NCBI GenBank assembly: GCA_019739215.1
Contig: JAHHDR010000042.1
Location: forward strand, 186,001 to 250,000
Length of the DNA stretch: 64,000 nt
Origin: Rhizobium sp.
GTDB taxonomy: Bacteria; Pseudomonadota; Alphaproteobacteria; Rhizobiales; Rhizobiaceae
Direction of reading: 5' to 3'
Every line of letters begins with the position of its first letter. Position 1 is the stretch's first letter. The notes beneath the pieces are model-generated. The model was given only the letters and a program-made list of their open reading frames with translations. It did not search any database and had not been told where the DNA came from. Below, piece by piece: positions 17,530 to 25,258 of the stretch. The translations under genes were made by a program, and so were the position numbers.

Positions 17530-18923
17530 GGGTTTCTCCCGTTGGGATCAGCACTGTGGGCGAGCGGCAGTTGCACGTGTATCGCGACACCCGCGTCACC
17601 AGGCACTTTGGGGGACACGACAGTTAGCTTCATGCCGATGCGGTCGGCAATCGCCTTGATGATGGAAAGGCCAAGGCCGCTGCCGCCGACCTTCCCGGGG
17701 CCGCGCTCGAAGCGGAGCATCAGGCGGTCCATCGCGTCGGACGACAGGACCGGGCCATCGTTTGCGACGCAGAGCGTGCCATCCGGTTTCAGGCCTGCCT
17801 CGACCAGACCATCGCTTGTCCCATGTCGGATGGCGTTTTCGAGCAGATTGCGGAAGAGGAGGCCAAGTGCATCCGGGTCGAGTTTCGAGCGAACGGGTTC
17901 ATCGGGCAGCGAGAGTACGACACGCTCCTGATCGGCGCGTGGAAAATCCTGCACGATCATCTGCAGCACAGGCCTCAAGTCGGACGGTTCGTCGCTTTGA
18001 AGGCGTCCCCCCTCGGCGCGGGCAAGCTGCATCAGTTTTTCCGATATGCGCATCAGGCGTTTGAGAGTGGCCTCGATCTCGGTGGCGCGCTGTCCCGTAA
18101 CCGCTTCCGACGTCTCGGCGCGGATGCGCTGGGCCTGGGCGATTGCGCCGGCAACGGGCGTGCGAAGTTCGTGCGCCGCATTGGCGGCAAAGGCACGTTC
18201 AGCGGTGAAGGCTGCCTTCAGGCGGTCCAGCAATTGGTTGACGCCTGCGGAGATTGGGCGAAGCTCACTGGGAAATCCGCTTTCCGTCAGAGGTGAAAGG
18301 TCCTGTGCACCGCGCTCGGCAAGCTCCTTTTGAAGCCTGCGTACAGGCCTCAACGAGCCGCGTACCGCCAATATGATGGCGAGGAGGCTCAACGGAATGA
18401 CGATGACCAAGGGCAATACGAGCCCCAGCAGCATCTTGCGGGAAAGCTCCTGGCGACGATCGAGCGGCTCCGCCACGGCGATCGTCAGCCTACCGTTGGG
18501 GCTTGCCTCATAATAGAGCTGATGCGTGTCGGTCCTGACAAAGCCCGAACTGGCATAGGGCGGAAAGGTAACGACATCGGCTCCCTTGGAAGCAAGCAAC
18601 ACCTGCCCCTCGCTGTTGCGCACCACGAAGGTAACGTCCTCGCCAAAACGTGCCTCGCGGCGTGCATTGCTCTCGCCGTCGTCGGCTTCATCCTCTCCGT
18701 CGTCGTCTTCGTGGTCAGTGGAGTCACGGCGAACATGGTTCTCGCGCAGATCGTGCTGGGCGATCGGCAGAATACGCTGCGCCGTGGCCTTCAGCCCGTC
18801 ATCGAACACCTCTTCCATTTCGCCACCGAGGCGCTGCGCCGTCACCGCAGCCGCCGCCAGCCACAGCAGCGTGACCGAAATCCCGACGGCCAGCGCCAAG
18901 CGTGTTTGAAGCGAGGTGCGCAT
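17526..18923 (-). CDS. Membrane sensor histidine kinase with an acidic periplasmic loop
   Basis: The 465-residue protein starts with a transmembrane helix (RLALAVGISVTLLWLAAAAV). A periplasmic domain of about 130 residues includes the run DSTDHEDDDGEDEADDGES. A second helix (LLGLVLPLVIVIPLSLLAIIL) and a HAMP-like linker follow, then HisKA with His in ANAAHELRTPVAG and HATPase_c with NLLENAIRHG, NDGPV and GSGLGLSIIKAI. The layout is that of QseC/PmrB-like EnvZ-family kinases. The Asp/Glu cluster looks like a cation-binding sensor. The start at 18923 sits beside the stop of the response regulator. Confidence 0.92.
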   Translation of the reverse strand: MRTSLQTRLALAVGISVTLLWLAAAAVTAQRLGGEMEEVFDDGLKATAQRILPIAQHDLRENHVRRDSTDHEDDDGEDEADDGESNARREARFGEDVTFVVRNSEGQVLLASKGADVVTFPPYASSGFVRTDTHQLYYEASPNGRLTIAVAEPLDRRQELSRKMLLGLVLPLVIVIPLSLLAIILAVRGSLRPVRRLQKELAERGAQDLSPLTESGFPSELRPISAGVNQLLDRLKAAFTAERAFAANAAHELRTPVAGAIAQAQRIRAETSEAVTGQRATEIEATLKRLMRISEKLMQLARAEGGRLQSDEPSDLRPVLQMIVQDFPRADQERVVLSLPDEPVRSKLDPDALGLLFRNLLENAIRHGTSDGLVEAGLKPDGTLCVANDGPVLSSDAMDRLMLRFERGPGKVGGSGLGLSIIKAIADRIGMKLTVVSPKVPGDAGVAIHVQLPLAHSADPNGRNP

Positions 18924-18924
18924 C

Positions 18925-19584
18925 CTATGCCCGCCCCAGGCGGTAACCCAGACCGCGCTCGGTCTCAATCACATGGGCCCCGAGCTTCTTGCGCAGGCGG
19001 CTGACATGGACCTCGATGGCATTGCTGTCGATTTCCGTGTCGAATGAATAGAGTCTCTCCTCAAGTTGCGCCTTGGAAAAGAGTTGGCAGGGACGCTGCA
19101 GGAACGCCTCGAACAGCACCCATTCACGGGCAGTCAGAATGACTGGCCTCCCATTGAGCATCACGCTTCTGGCGGCGAGATCGATGGTCAGTGCACCCTG
19201 GGTGATGAGGGGATTGGGGTTTCCGTTGTATCGACGGGCGACCGAGCCGATGCGGGCCGAAAGCTCTGCCAGATCAAAGGGCTTGATCATGTAGTCATCG
19301 GCACCGGCGTTCAGCCCGGCGATGCGGTCCGAGACCTGGTCGAGCGCGGTCAGGATCATCACTGGCGTGACATCGCCCCGACCGCGCAGGGTCTTCAGAA
19401 AAGGAATGCCGAGGCCATCGGGCAGCATGAGATCGAGCAGGATGAGGTCAAAGCCGGCGGCGGCCAGGGCGTCGCCCGCCCGATCCAGGCGCGTGACCCA
19501 ATCGACGGAATGGCCATCGGCCGCGATCTGGTCGCGAATGGCAGCGCCCAGCGCCGTATCGTCCTCGACCAGCAGCACCCGCAT
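18925..19584 (-). CDS. OmpR/PhoB-family response regulator (QseB/PmrA-like)
   Basis: The 219-residue protein has a receiver domain (EDD near residue 7, phospho-acceptor Asp in LILLDLMLPDG, ILTAL, KPFDLAEL) and a winged-helix output domain (LTAREWVLFEAF, SNAIEVHVSRLRKKL, IETERGLGYRL). The start at 19584 follows GGGAG six bases upstream, better placed than the ATG six codons earlier. It is transcribed with the kinase, permease, OsmC and VIT genes. The divergent PepSY/flavin genes begin about 130 bases away and are natural regulatory targets. Confidence 0.93.
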   Translation of the reverse strand: MRVLLVEDDTALGAAIRDQIAADGHSVDWVTRLDRAGDALAAAGFDLILLDLMLPDGLGIPFLKTLRGRGDVTPVMILTALDQVSDRIAGLNAGADDYMIKPFDLAELSARIGSVARRYNGNPNPLITQGALTIDLAARSVMLNGRPVILTAREWVLFEAFLQRPCQLFSKAQLEERLYSFDTEIDSNAIEVHVSRLRKKLGAHVIETERGLGYRLGRA

Positions 19585-19716
19585 CGTCGTCTCCCGTTTC
19601 ATGCACGTCTAGTCCGCCCGGCACCTTACGGGAAGCTGAAGCAATGTCGCGCGGTTTGTCAGGTGGCCGTCAGGCTGTGCCGTCATTCATCGCTTCGACC
19701 CACTGAGGAAGAGACC

Positions 19717-19995
19717 ATGAAGACCGCCATCCTGCCTACCGTCGCCCTGGCTCTCATGGCCGCGACATCCGTCCAGGCCGGCGACGACTGCGACGTCCCT
19801 ATCGCCCGATGGCAGATGCGCGAGGCCGTTCGCGCCATGGCCGCGGACCGGGGTTGGACGCTGCGGCGCATCAAGATCGACGACGGTTGCTACGAAGTCC
19901 ACGGCATCGACAGCCAAGGCCGCCGCTTCGAGGCCAAGATCGACCCCGCTACGCTCGAAGTGATCGAGATCGAGGATCACGACGACGATCGCTGA
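19717..19995 (+). CDS. Small secreted PepSY-domain protein
   Basis: The 92-residue protein has a signal peptide (MKTAILPTVALALMAATSVQA) and a single PepSY domain: helix MREAVRAMAADRGW followed by strands IKIDDGCYEVHGID and RRFEAKIDPATLEVIEIE. It ends with an acidic tail DHDDDR. Proteins of this kind are often controlled by the neighbouring OmpR/kinase pair and bind cations or modulate envelope redox proteins. GAGGAAGAG precedes the ATG. It heads the plus-strand gene set. Confidence 0.87.
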   Translation: MKTAILPTVALALMAATSVQAGDDCDVPIARWQMREAVRAMAADRGWTLRRIKIDDGCYEVHGIDSQGRRFEAKIDPATLEVIEIEDHDDDR

Positions 19996-20053
19996 CGTCG
20001 CTCCTACCCACCCCAACCACTCACTCCAACCAAACACCCATAGGAGAAAACCC

Positions 20054-20398
20054 ATGACCTATCGCAAACTCATTCTAGCAACTGGCACCTGCACCGGACT
20101 TCTGATTGCGGCCGCCAGCCTGGCCATGCCGATCAATGCGCCAATGCCTGATGTCGCAAGCGCCATCAGCCTGGTCGACGATGACGAGTCCGACGGAGAT
20201 GACAACCGCCAGAAGCTTCGCCTCAATGATGATGACGATATCAGTCAGGCATCCGGCAAACGCGACGACGACGACGAAGGCGGTGATGACGACGACGAGC
20301 GCGATGGCCGTAACGGTTCCATGCAGCCGCAAAATGACACGGCACCCGCAAACGGACTGTTCACGCCCGGTGCCAAGCCAAAAGTCCAGCTCAACTGA
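20054..20398 (+). CDS. Secreted Asp-rich low-complexity protein
   Basis: The 114-residue protein has a signal peptide (ILATGTCTGLLIAAASLAMP) followed by a disordered acidic region with VDDDESDGDD, LNDDDDIS, RDDDDEGGDDDDERDG. No family is recognised. The composition suggests a low-affinity binder of divalent or trivalent cations in the periplasm. It echoes the acidic loop of the divergent sensor kinase. AGGAG precedes the ATG, and it lies 58 bases after the PepSY gene. Confidence 0.8.
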   Translation: MTYRKLILATGTCTGLLIAAASLAMPINAPMPDVASAISLVDDDESDGDDNRQKLRLNDDDDISQASGKRDDDDEGGDDDDERDGRNGSMQPQNDTAPANGLFTPGAKPKVQLN

Positions 20399-20426
20399 TC
20401 GATATAGACCCGCACAGGAGATTATC

Positions 20427-20898
20427 ATGAAGGCTTTTCTGGCCATGCTTGCCGTCACCACGGCACTCACTGTTTCCTGCCATCGCCATGGCTGGCGAGG
20501 TGACATTCACCACGACGATGAGCAACTATGGCGGCGATGGTGCCTACCTCGCCTACTACGTCACTGATGCCCAGGGGAAGTATGTCGGCAGTCTGTGGAT
20601 GGCAGGCGGCAAGGCCAAGTATTACGAGCATCTGAGCGGCTGGTACCGGGCAACAGCGGGCAATACCGCCGAAATCAATGGCATCACAGGTGCCAGCGTC
20701 GGGGCGGGCCGCTCCCTCAAGATCACGGTCGATCTCGCCGACACGCTGTTTGATGCAGGCTACCAGTTGCACATCGATTCCGCCGTCGAAGACATGCGCG
20801 ACAGCACCAGCGAGATCGTCGTGCCGCTGACAACAGTCGGTGCCGGCCAGACCGTGAAGGGCAAGCGCTACATTGCCGACTTCACCTATGCGCGTTGA
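20427..20898 (+). CDS. DUF2271-type periplasmic protein with ApbE flavinylation motif (frame break in the signal peptide)
   Basis: Translation from 20427 (AGGAG upstream) gives a signal peptide MKAFLAMLAVTTALTV, then loses the frame. Removing one T from the run at 20473-20475 joins it to PAIAMAGEVTFTTTMSNYGG, a normal signal-peptidase site and mature start. The mature part has LWMAGGKAKYYEHLSGWYR and, at 20677-20697, NGITGAS. This fits the D/N-G-X-T/S-G-A-S/T motif at which ApbE attaches FMN. DUF2271 is the best family match. The neighbouring apbE and PepSY-reductase genes support a flavinylated electron carrier. Confidence 0.78.
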
Positions 20899-20916
20899 TA
20901 ATAAAGGATTCTTGTA

Positions 20917-23115
20917 ATGATCCGGTCGCTCCACCGTTGGTTCGGGCTGATTGCCGCTGTGATTCTGACCACTGTCGCCTTGAGCGGCATGGCCTTGTCG
21001 ATCTTCCCGGTAACCGAGGCACTGACCACGCCTGCCGCACAGGAGATAACCATTGCCGAGCTGGCCGCGCGTGTCCAGGCGGCTGAGCCCTCGGTGGAGC
21101 AGATCAGACGTGCACCGTCGGGTCGTATCACCGCCTATTACTTTGCAGGTGATCAGCCGGCATCCGCTGTGATCGATCCCGCGACAGGCAAGCCTACGGG
21201 CAGCGCAGATACCTCTGCGCTGCAACGGTGGCTCACCAATTTCCACCGTTCGCTTCTTCTGGATGACACGGGACGGATCGTCACCGCGACGGGCGCGGGT
21301 GCCATGCTGCTGATTTCCATCTCCGGTCTCATGCTCCTTGCACGTCGCGCCGGCGGGTGGCGTCTGTTGCTCAAGCCCCAGCGCGGCAGCGGCAACGGAC
21401 GACTTCATGCAACGATTTCGCGTCTTGCCTTGCCCGGTCTCTTGCTCTCCTCACTCACCGCGCTGTGGATGGCCGCGGGCACTTTTGGCCTGCTGCCAGA
21501 GAGTGCTGGCGCGCCGCCTTTCCCGGCAGCGGTCAGCGGCACCACGGGCGTCGCCCTTGGCTCCGTACCCCTTCTCCAGGCGACCAACGTGGAAGAATTG
21601 CGCTCGCTCAGTTTCCCGGCCGCGGGTGACCTCACAGATGTCTTCACGTTGAAGACGATTGCTGGCGAGGGCTACATCGACCAGGGCAATGGCGCGCTCT
21701 TGGGTTGGGCCGATGCTGGCTGGATCGACTCCGTCTCGAGCTTCGTTTCGATGCTGCATACAGGCCAGGGCATGGCGTGGATGGGCGTGCTCCTTGGACT
21801 TTCGGCCTTGGGCGTGCCGGTTCTCGGCTGGACGGGCATTTCCGTCTGGCTTGCCGGTCGCCGTGACGGCAGCATGGCCTCAGTGCCCTCCGGGACTGCC
21901 GACACGATCCTTTTGGTTGCAAGCGAAGGCGGCTCGACACGTGGCTTTGCCACCACGCTTCAATCTGCTCTGACTGCACAGGGAGCCCTTGTGCATGTCG
22001 GCCCCATGACAGGGTTCGATCCAGCCCGCTGGCCGAAAGCACGCCGGATCATCCTTCTGGCGGCCACCTATGGCGATGGTGCAGCACCTGCTTCTGCGAG
22101 CGGCTTTATCGGCGATTTCCAAAGGCATCCTGCAAAGCCAGGATTGCCGCTGGCCGTGCTTGGCTTCGGAGATCGCAGCTTTCCGGCATTCTGTGGATTT
22201 GCCGCCGAGATCGCCAGGCTCGCCGACGAGAAAGGTTGGTCCCAGCTTCTACCCTTCGACACCGTGGACCGCCAGTCACCGCAGGATTTCGCCCGGTGGG
22301 GTCGTGACCTGGCAAAGGTGCTCGGCATGAATTTCGAGCTCAATCACCAACGCACCACCCCGAAGACATGGACGCTTTCGCTGGTGTCGCGACGTGACTA
22401 TGGCGAAAACATGCAAGCGAAGACATCGATCCTGCGCTTTGCTCTGCCCAGGACCTCGATCTGGCAGCGTCTCATTGGCACCGGCATGCCCCGTTTTGAA
22501 GCTGGCGACCTGATCGGGGTTCTTCCTGGGGGTTCCGACCTGCCGCGCCTCTATTCGCTTGCTTCAGGCAGCCGCGATGGTTTCATCGAAATCTGTGTGC
22601 GCAAGCAGGCAGGTGGCCTTTGTTCAGGCCAACTGACGGCACTGCAACTGGGCGATACAGTGTCGGCCTTCGTTCAGCCCAACCATGGCTTTCGTCCTGC
22701 ACGAGGGGAGAAGCCGGTCATTCTCATCGGTGCAGGCACCGGCATCGGCCCGCTGGCCGGCTTTGCCCGTGCCAATCATTCACATCGGCCCATGCACCTC
22801 TATTTCGGGGCCCGTCATCCTGCCAGCGATGCCCTTTACGCCGAGGAACTGTCCGACTGGAAGCAAGATGGCCGCCTTGCCTCCGTCTCGTCAGCTTATT
22901 CGCGGACGCCGACACCAGCCTATGTGCAGGACATCCTGCGCAAGGATGCGACCCGCCTTGGTCGTTTCATCACGTCAGGCGGCCAGGTTCTTGTCTGCGG
23001 TGGACGTGACATGGCGGCCGGGGTTGCCGCTGCAATCACCGATATTCTCGCACCGCTCGGCCTGAATGTTGCCATGTTGAAAGCGGAGGGACGTTATGCC
23101 GAAGATGTTTACTGA
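20917..23115 (+). CDS. PepSY transmembrane - flavodoxin - FNR-type reductase fusion
   Basis: The 732-residue protein has PepSY-TM helices at the N-terminus (MIRSLHRWFGLIAAVILTTV, further ones near residues 130-150, 165-190 and 285-310). A flavodoxin-like domain follows (ASEGGSTRGFA, LAATYGDGAAP), then an FAD/NADPH reductase module (PRLYSLASG, KPVILIGAGTGIGPLAGF, VLVCGGRDMAAGV). This is the sulfite-reductase-flavoprotein-like design used to move electrons from cytosolic NADPH across the inner membrane, as proposed for PepSY ferric and siderophore reductases. It overlaps apbE by 20 bases and follows the probable flavinylated carrier. Confidence 0.88.
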   Translation: MIRSLHRWFGLIAAVILTTVALSGMALSIFPVTEALTTPAAQEITIAELAARVQAAEPSVEQIRRAPSGRITAYYFAGDQPASAVIDPATGKPTGSADTSALQRWLTNFHRSLLLDDTGRIVTATGAGAMLLISISGLMLLARRAGGWRLLLKPQRGSGNGRLHATISRLALPGLLLSSLTALWMAAGTFGLLPESAGAPPFPAAVSGTTGVALGSVPLLQATNVEELRSLSFPAAGDLTDVFTLKTIAGEGYIDQGNGALLGWADAGWIDSVSSFVSMLHTGQGMAWMGVLLGLSALGVPVLGWTGISVWLAGRRDGSMASVPSGTADTILLVASEGGSTRGFATTLQSALTAQGALVHVGPMTGFDPARWPKARRIILLAATYGDGAAPASASGFIGDFQRHPAKPGLPLAVLGFGDRSFPAFCGFAAEIARLADEKGWSQLLPFDTVDRQSPQDFARWGRDLAKVLGMNFELNHQRTTPKTWTLSLVSRRDYGENMQAKTSILRFALPRTSIWQRLIGTGMPRFEAGDLIGVLPGGSDLPRLYSLASGSRDGFIEICVRKQAGGLCSGQLTALQLGDTVSAFVQPNHGFRPARGEKPVILIGAGTGIGPLAGFARANHSHRPMHLYFGARHPASDALYAEELSDWKQDGRLASVSSAYSRTPTPAYVQDILRKDATRLGRFITSGGQVLVCGGRDMAAGVAAAITDILAPLGLNVAMLKAEGRYAEDVY

Positions 23116-24037
23116 CCTGAGGAGGCACGCGCTGAACGGCGAGACGATGGGCACGCGCTGGTCGGCCCTGTTTCACAAGGAAGCGGGTTTCGACGTCGAG
23201 CCAGCTCGCGCCGCCTTGGCCGCTGCCGTGGCCGAGGTGGATGGGCAGATGTCCACATGGAAGCCCGACAGCGACCTCAACCGCTTCAATGCTGCAAGAC
23301 CCGGCGAATGGATCGCACTGCCGGAACGGTTACTGAACGTGATGGCTGCCGGGCTTGCGATCGGTCGCGCTTCACGCGGTGCGTTCGACATCGGCATGGG
23401 TGACGCGGTGGCCGCCTGGGGGTTCGGCCCGGAGGAGGCCGATGGACATCGGATCAAAGCCGCGCGTCTTGCCCACCGCCGCTCGGCGCATGAGGTTCTG
23501 GAGATCGACATGGATGGCGGACGGGCCCGAAAGCATATCGCCATGCGTTTCGATCTGAATGGCATTGCCAAGGGCTACGGCGTCGATCGGCTGATGGAGG
23601 TGGCCCGCAGCCATGGTATCGACGCGGGCCTCTTCGCCACCGACGGTGAATTGCGGGCGCTCGGGTGCCAGCCGGATGGCCGGGGTTGGGCCATCGCCAT
23701 CGAGGTGCCTGATCTGGAAGCGCGCGCCGCCCATTCCATTGTCGAGTTACAAGATGCGGCCATCGCGACCTCAGGCGACTACCGCCATTGGGTCGATATC
23801 GGCGGCCATCGCCTGTCGCATACGATGGACCCGCAGCGCGGCATGCCGCTTGATAACCCGCCCGCGTCGGCGACCGTGATTGCACGCGACTGCATGAGCG
23901 CCGACGGCTGGGCCACCGCGATGATGGTTCTTGGCGAAACCCGAGGTCTGTCGATGGCTGAAAAACTCGGACTTTCAGTTCTGTTCCTCCATCATGCGAA
24001 GCAGACGGGTGCAGGCTGCGGGGTCTTTGCAGTGTGA
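23096..24037 (+). CDS. apbE: FAD:protein FMN transferase (ApbE)
   Basis: The 313-residue protein has the ApbE series ETMGTRW, FDIGMGDAVAAWGF, DLNGIAKGYGVDR, ATDGELRALG and the metal-binding segment MSADGWATAMM. The enzyme splits FAD and attaches FMN by a phosphoester bond to a Ser or Thr in exported proteins. No cleavable signal peptide or lipobox is obvious, so it may act in the cytosol before export or be secreted by an unrecognised leader. Its start overlaps the PepSY-reductase stop. The likely target is the DUF2271 protein two genes upstream. Confidence 0.92.
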   Translation: MPKMFTDLRRHALNGETMGTRWSALFHKEAGFDVEPARAALAAAVAEVDGQMSTWKPDSDLNRFNAARPGEWIALPERLLNVMAAGLAIGRASRGAFDIGMGDAVAAWGFGPEEADGHRIKAARLAHRRSAHEVLEIDMDGGRARKHIAMRFDLNGIAKGYGVDRLMEVARSHGIDAGLFATDGELRALGCQPDGRGWAIAIEVPDLEARAAHSIVELQDAAIATSGDYRHWVDIGGHRLSHTMDPQRGMPLDNPPASATVIARDCMSADGWATAMMVLGETRGLSMAEKLGLSVLFLHHAKQTGAGCGVFAV

Positions 24038-24264
24038 AAGAGCTTGCATTCTGTACCACCACCACCTCAGCGAGCGCCACGGCTCACGACGACGCTAGGG
24101 CCTTGCCAAGGCGGCTTCGCGCCAATAGGAGACATCGAGACTCTAAATAGGATCGACATGAGGTTGGCAGGCGTCGGACTCTCGGGCGTCACGGCACATC
24201 AGGACTTCCGGGCATCGCACCGCCCTCCGAGTTCAGGCTCCTCAGGGCCGCCATCCGATTAATA

Positions 24265-24652
24265 TCAGGCGTCGCCGCCAAACCCATGCATACGGTTCGC
24301 CCACTGGAATCCGATCACCCCACCTTTGATTGGTTGGATCGTACTCAGCGCCAGGATGACAGTCATGGGCGTCCATATGGCGAGATGAACCCAGTTCGAC
24401 CACGCGACCAATTGATCAGCAGCCATGAAGCCGCCAACCGCGACATGGCCGACGATCACGATAGAGAGATAGACGGGAAGGTCGTCGGCTCGGTGGTGGG
24501 TGTAATCCTCACCGCAGACGGCACAGTTGTCGGCGGGTTTGAGAAACGCCCGAAAACAGCTTACCTTCGCCGCATCTCGGACATCGGCAAAGCAGCCCGC
24601 GTTGGATGACGGTGCTCATGTCCCGCTTTTTGTCCTGATACACATCGCTCAT
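24265..24652 (-). CDS. DUF983 family membrane protein (one-base frame break)
   Basis: From the ATG at 24652 (AAAGAGGATG upstream) the frame reads MSDVYQDKKRDMSTVIQRGL, then the zinc-ribbon-like CRCPRCGEGKLF. Removing one base from the A run at 24553-24556 restores RAFLKPADNCAVCGEDYTHH, then two membrane helices (LSIVIVGHVAVGGFM, LAIWTPMTVILALSTIQP) to the stop. The product is 128 residues, a typical DUF983 length. The family is common in alphaproteobacteria near cytochrome oxidase assembly genes; its function is not established. Confidence 0.82.
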
Positions 24653-24793
24653 TGTTCATCCTCTTTCCGGCCAACGGCCTTCGATGGAGATCGTGCCAAA
24701 GGTAGCCGCCGCTGTCGGAAAGCTCTCAGACTTTCCTTCTCGTTGGGGCGATGATCCTAGTGTCGACCATACCCCGATCCGGGAACATCAAGG

Positions 24794-25217
24794 TTATTCA
24801 GCCGGCGAAGCTGACTGCAGAGCGCTACCAAATGGTTGTACAAGCTCATTTCGCAAAAGGCCCTTCAAGCTGAATAACGGTGCCATCGGAAATCTCAGGA
24901 GAGCGAACGCTTCGACAATGCGGCGAGGTTGTTCCTTTATGAACTCGACTGCGAGAAGACTCCCTTCTCTTCGTTTCACGGCACAACCGATTGAATATTC
25001 AAAGTTGCCAATCACGATGTAAAAGTGTTCAGGTATTTCTGCAGAGACGCTGATTAGCGCGCCTCCCTGCGAGACCTCGAAAATAACGGCACGGCACGAT
25101 GAAATCGGCTGCTTGAGCGTTTTTTTTGTAAGCAAGTCGCACTGCGGCTTTGCACTTGAAGCGCTGGTGTGCTCTGGCATCTGCTGGAGTAACCTTGGTC
25201 AAATAGTGACTGTTCAT
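24794..25217 (-). CDS. PilZ-domain protein, probable c-di-GMP receptor (one-base frame break)
   Basis: The N-terminal frame (MNSHYLTKVTPADARAHQRF) carries RAHQR, matching the PilZ RxxxR motif. The second frame carries FEVSQGGALISV, close to the (D/N)xSxxG motif with Glu in the first place. Removing one T from the eight-T run at 25120-25127 joins them as RLAYKKTLKQPISS, giving about 140 residues. The gene lies 41 bases after the LOV-GGDEF-EAL gene on the same strand, so the two could form a c-di-GMP writer/eraser and reader pair. Confidence 0.75.
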
Positions 25218-25258
25218 TTCCAGAATCCATTTTGTTTCTGGTCAGATACTGGGGCCGT

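Noticed and set aside
20106..20567. Plus-strand frame overlapping the Asp-rich protein and the DUF2271 start
   Set aside because: It is a shifted reading of the acidic repeats (Met/Thr-rich) with no signal peptide.
24044..24262. Small plus-strand frame after apbE
   Set aside because: No ribosome site, no motif, and it lies in a 230-base intergenic gap.
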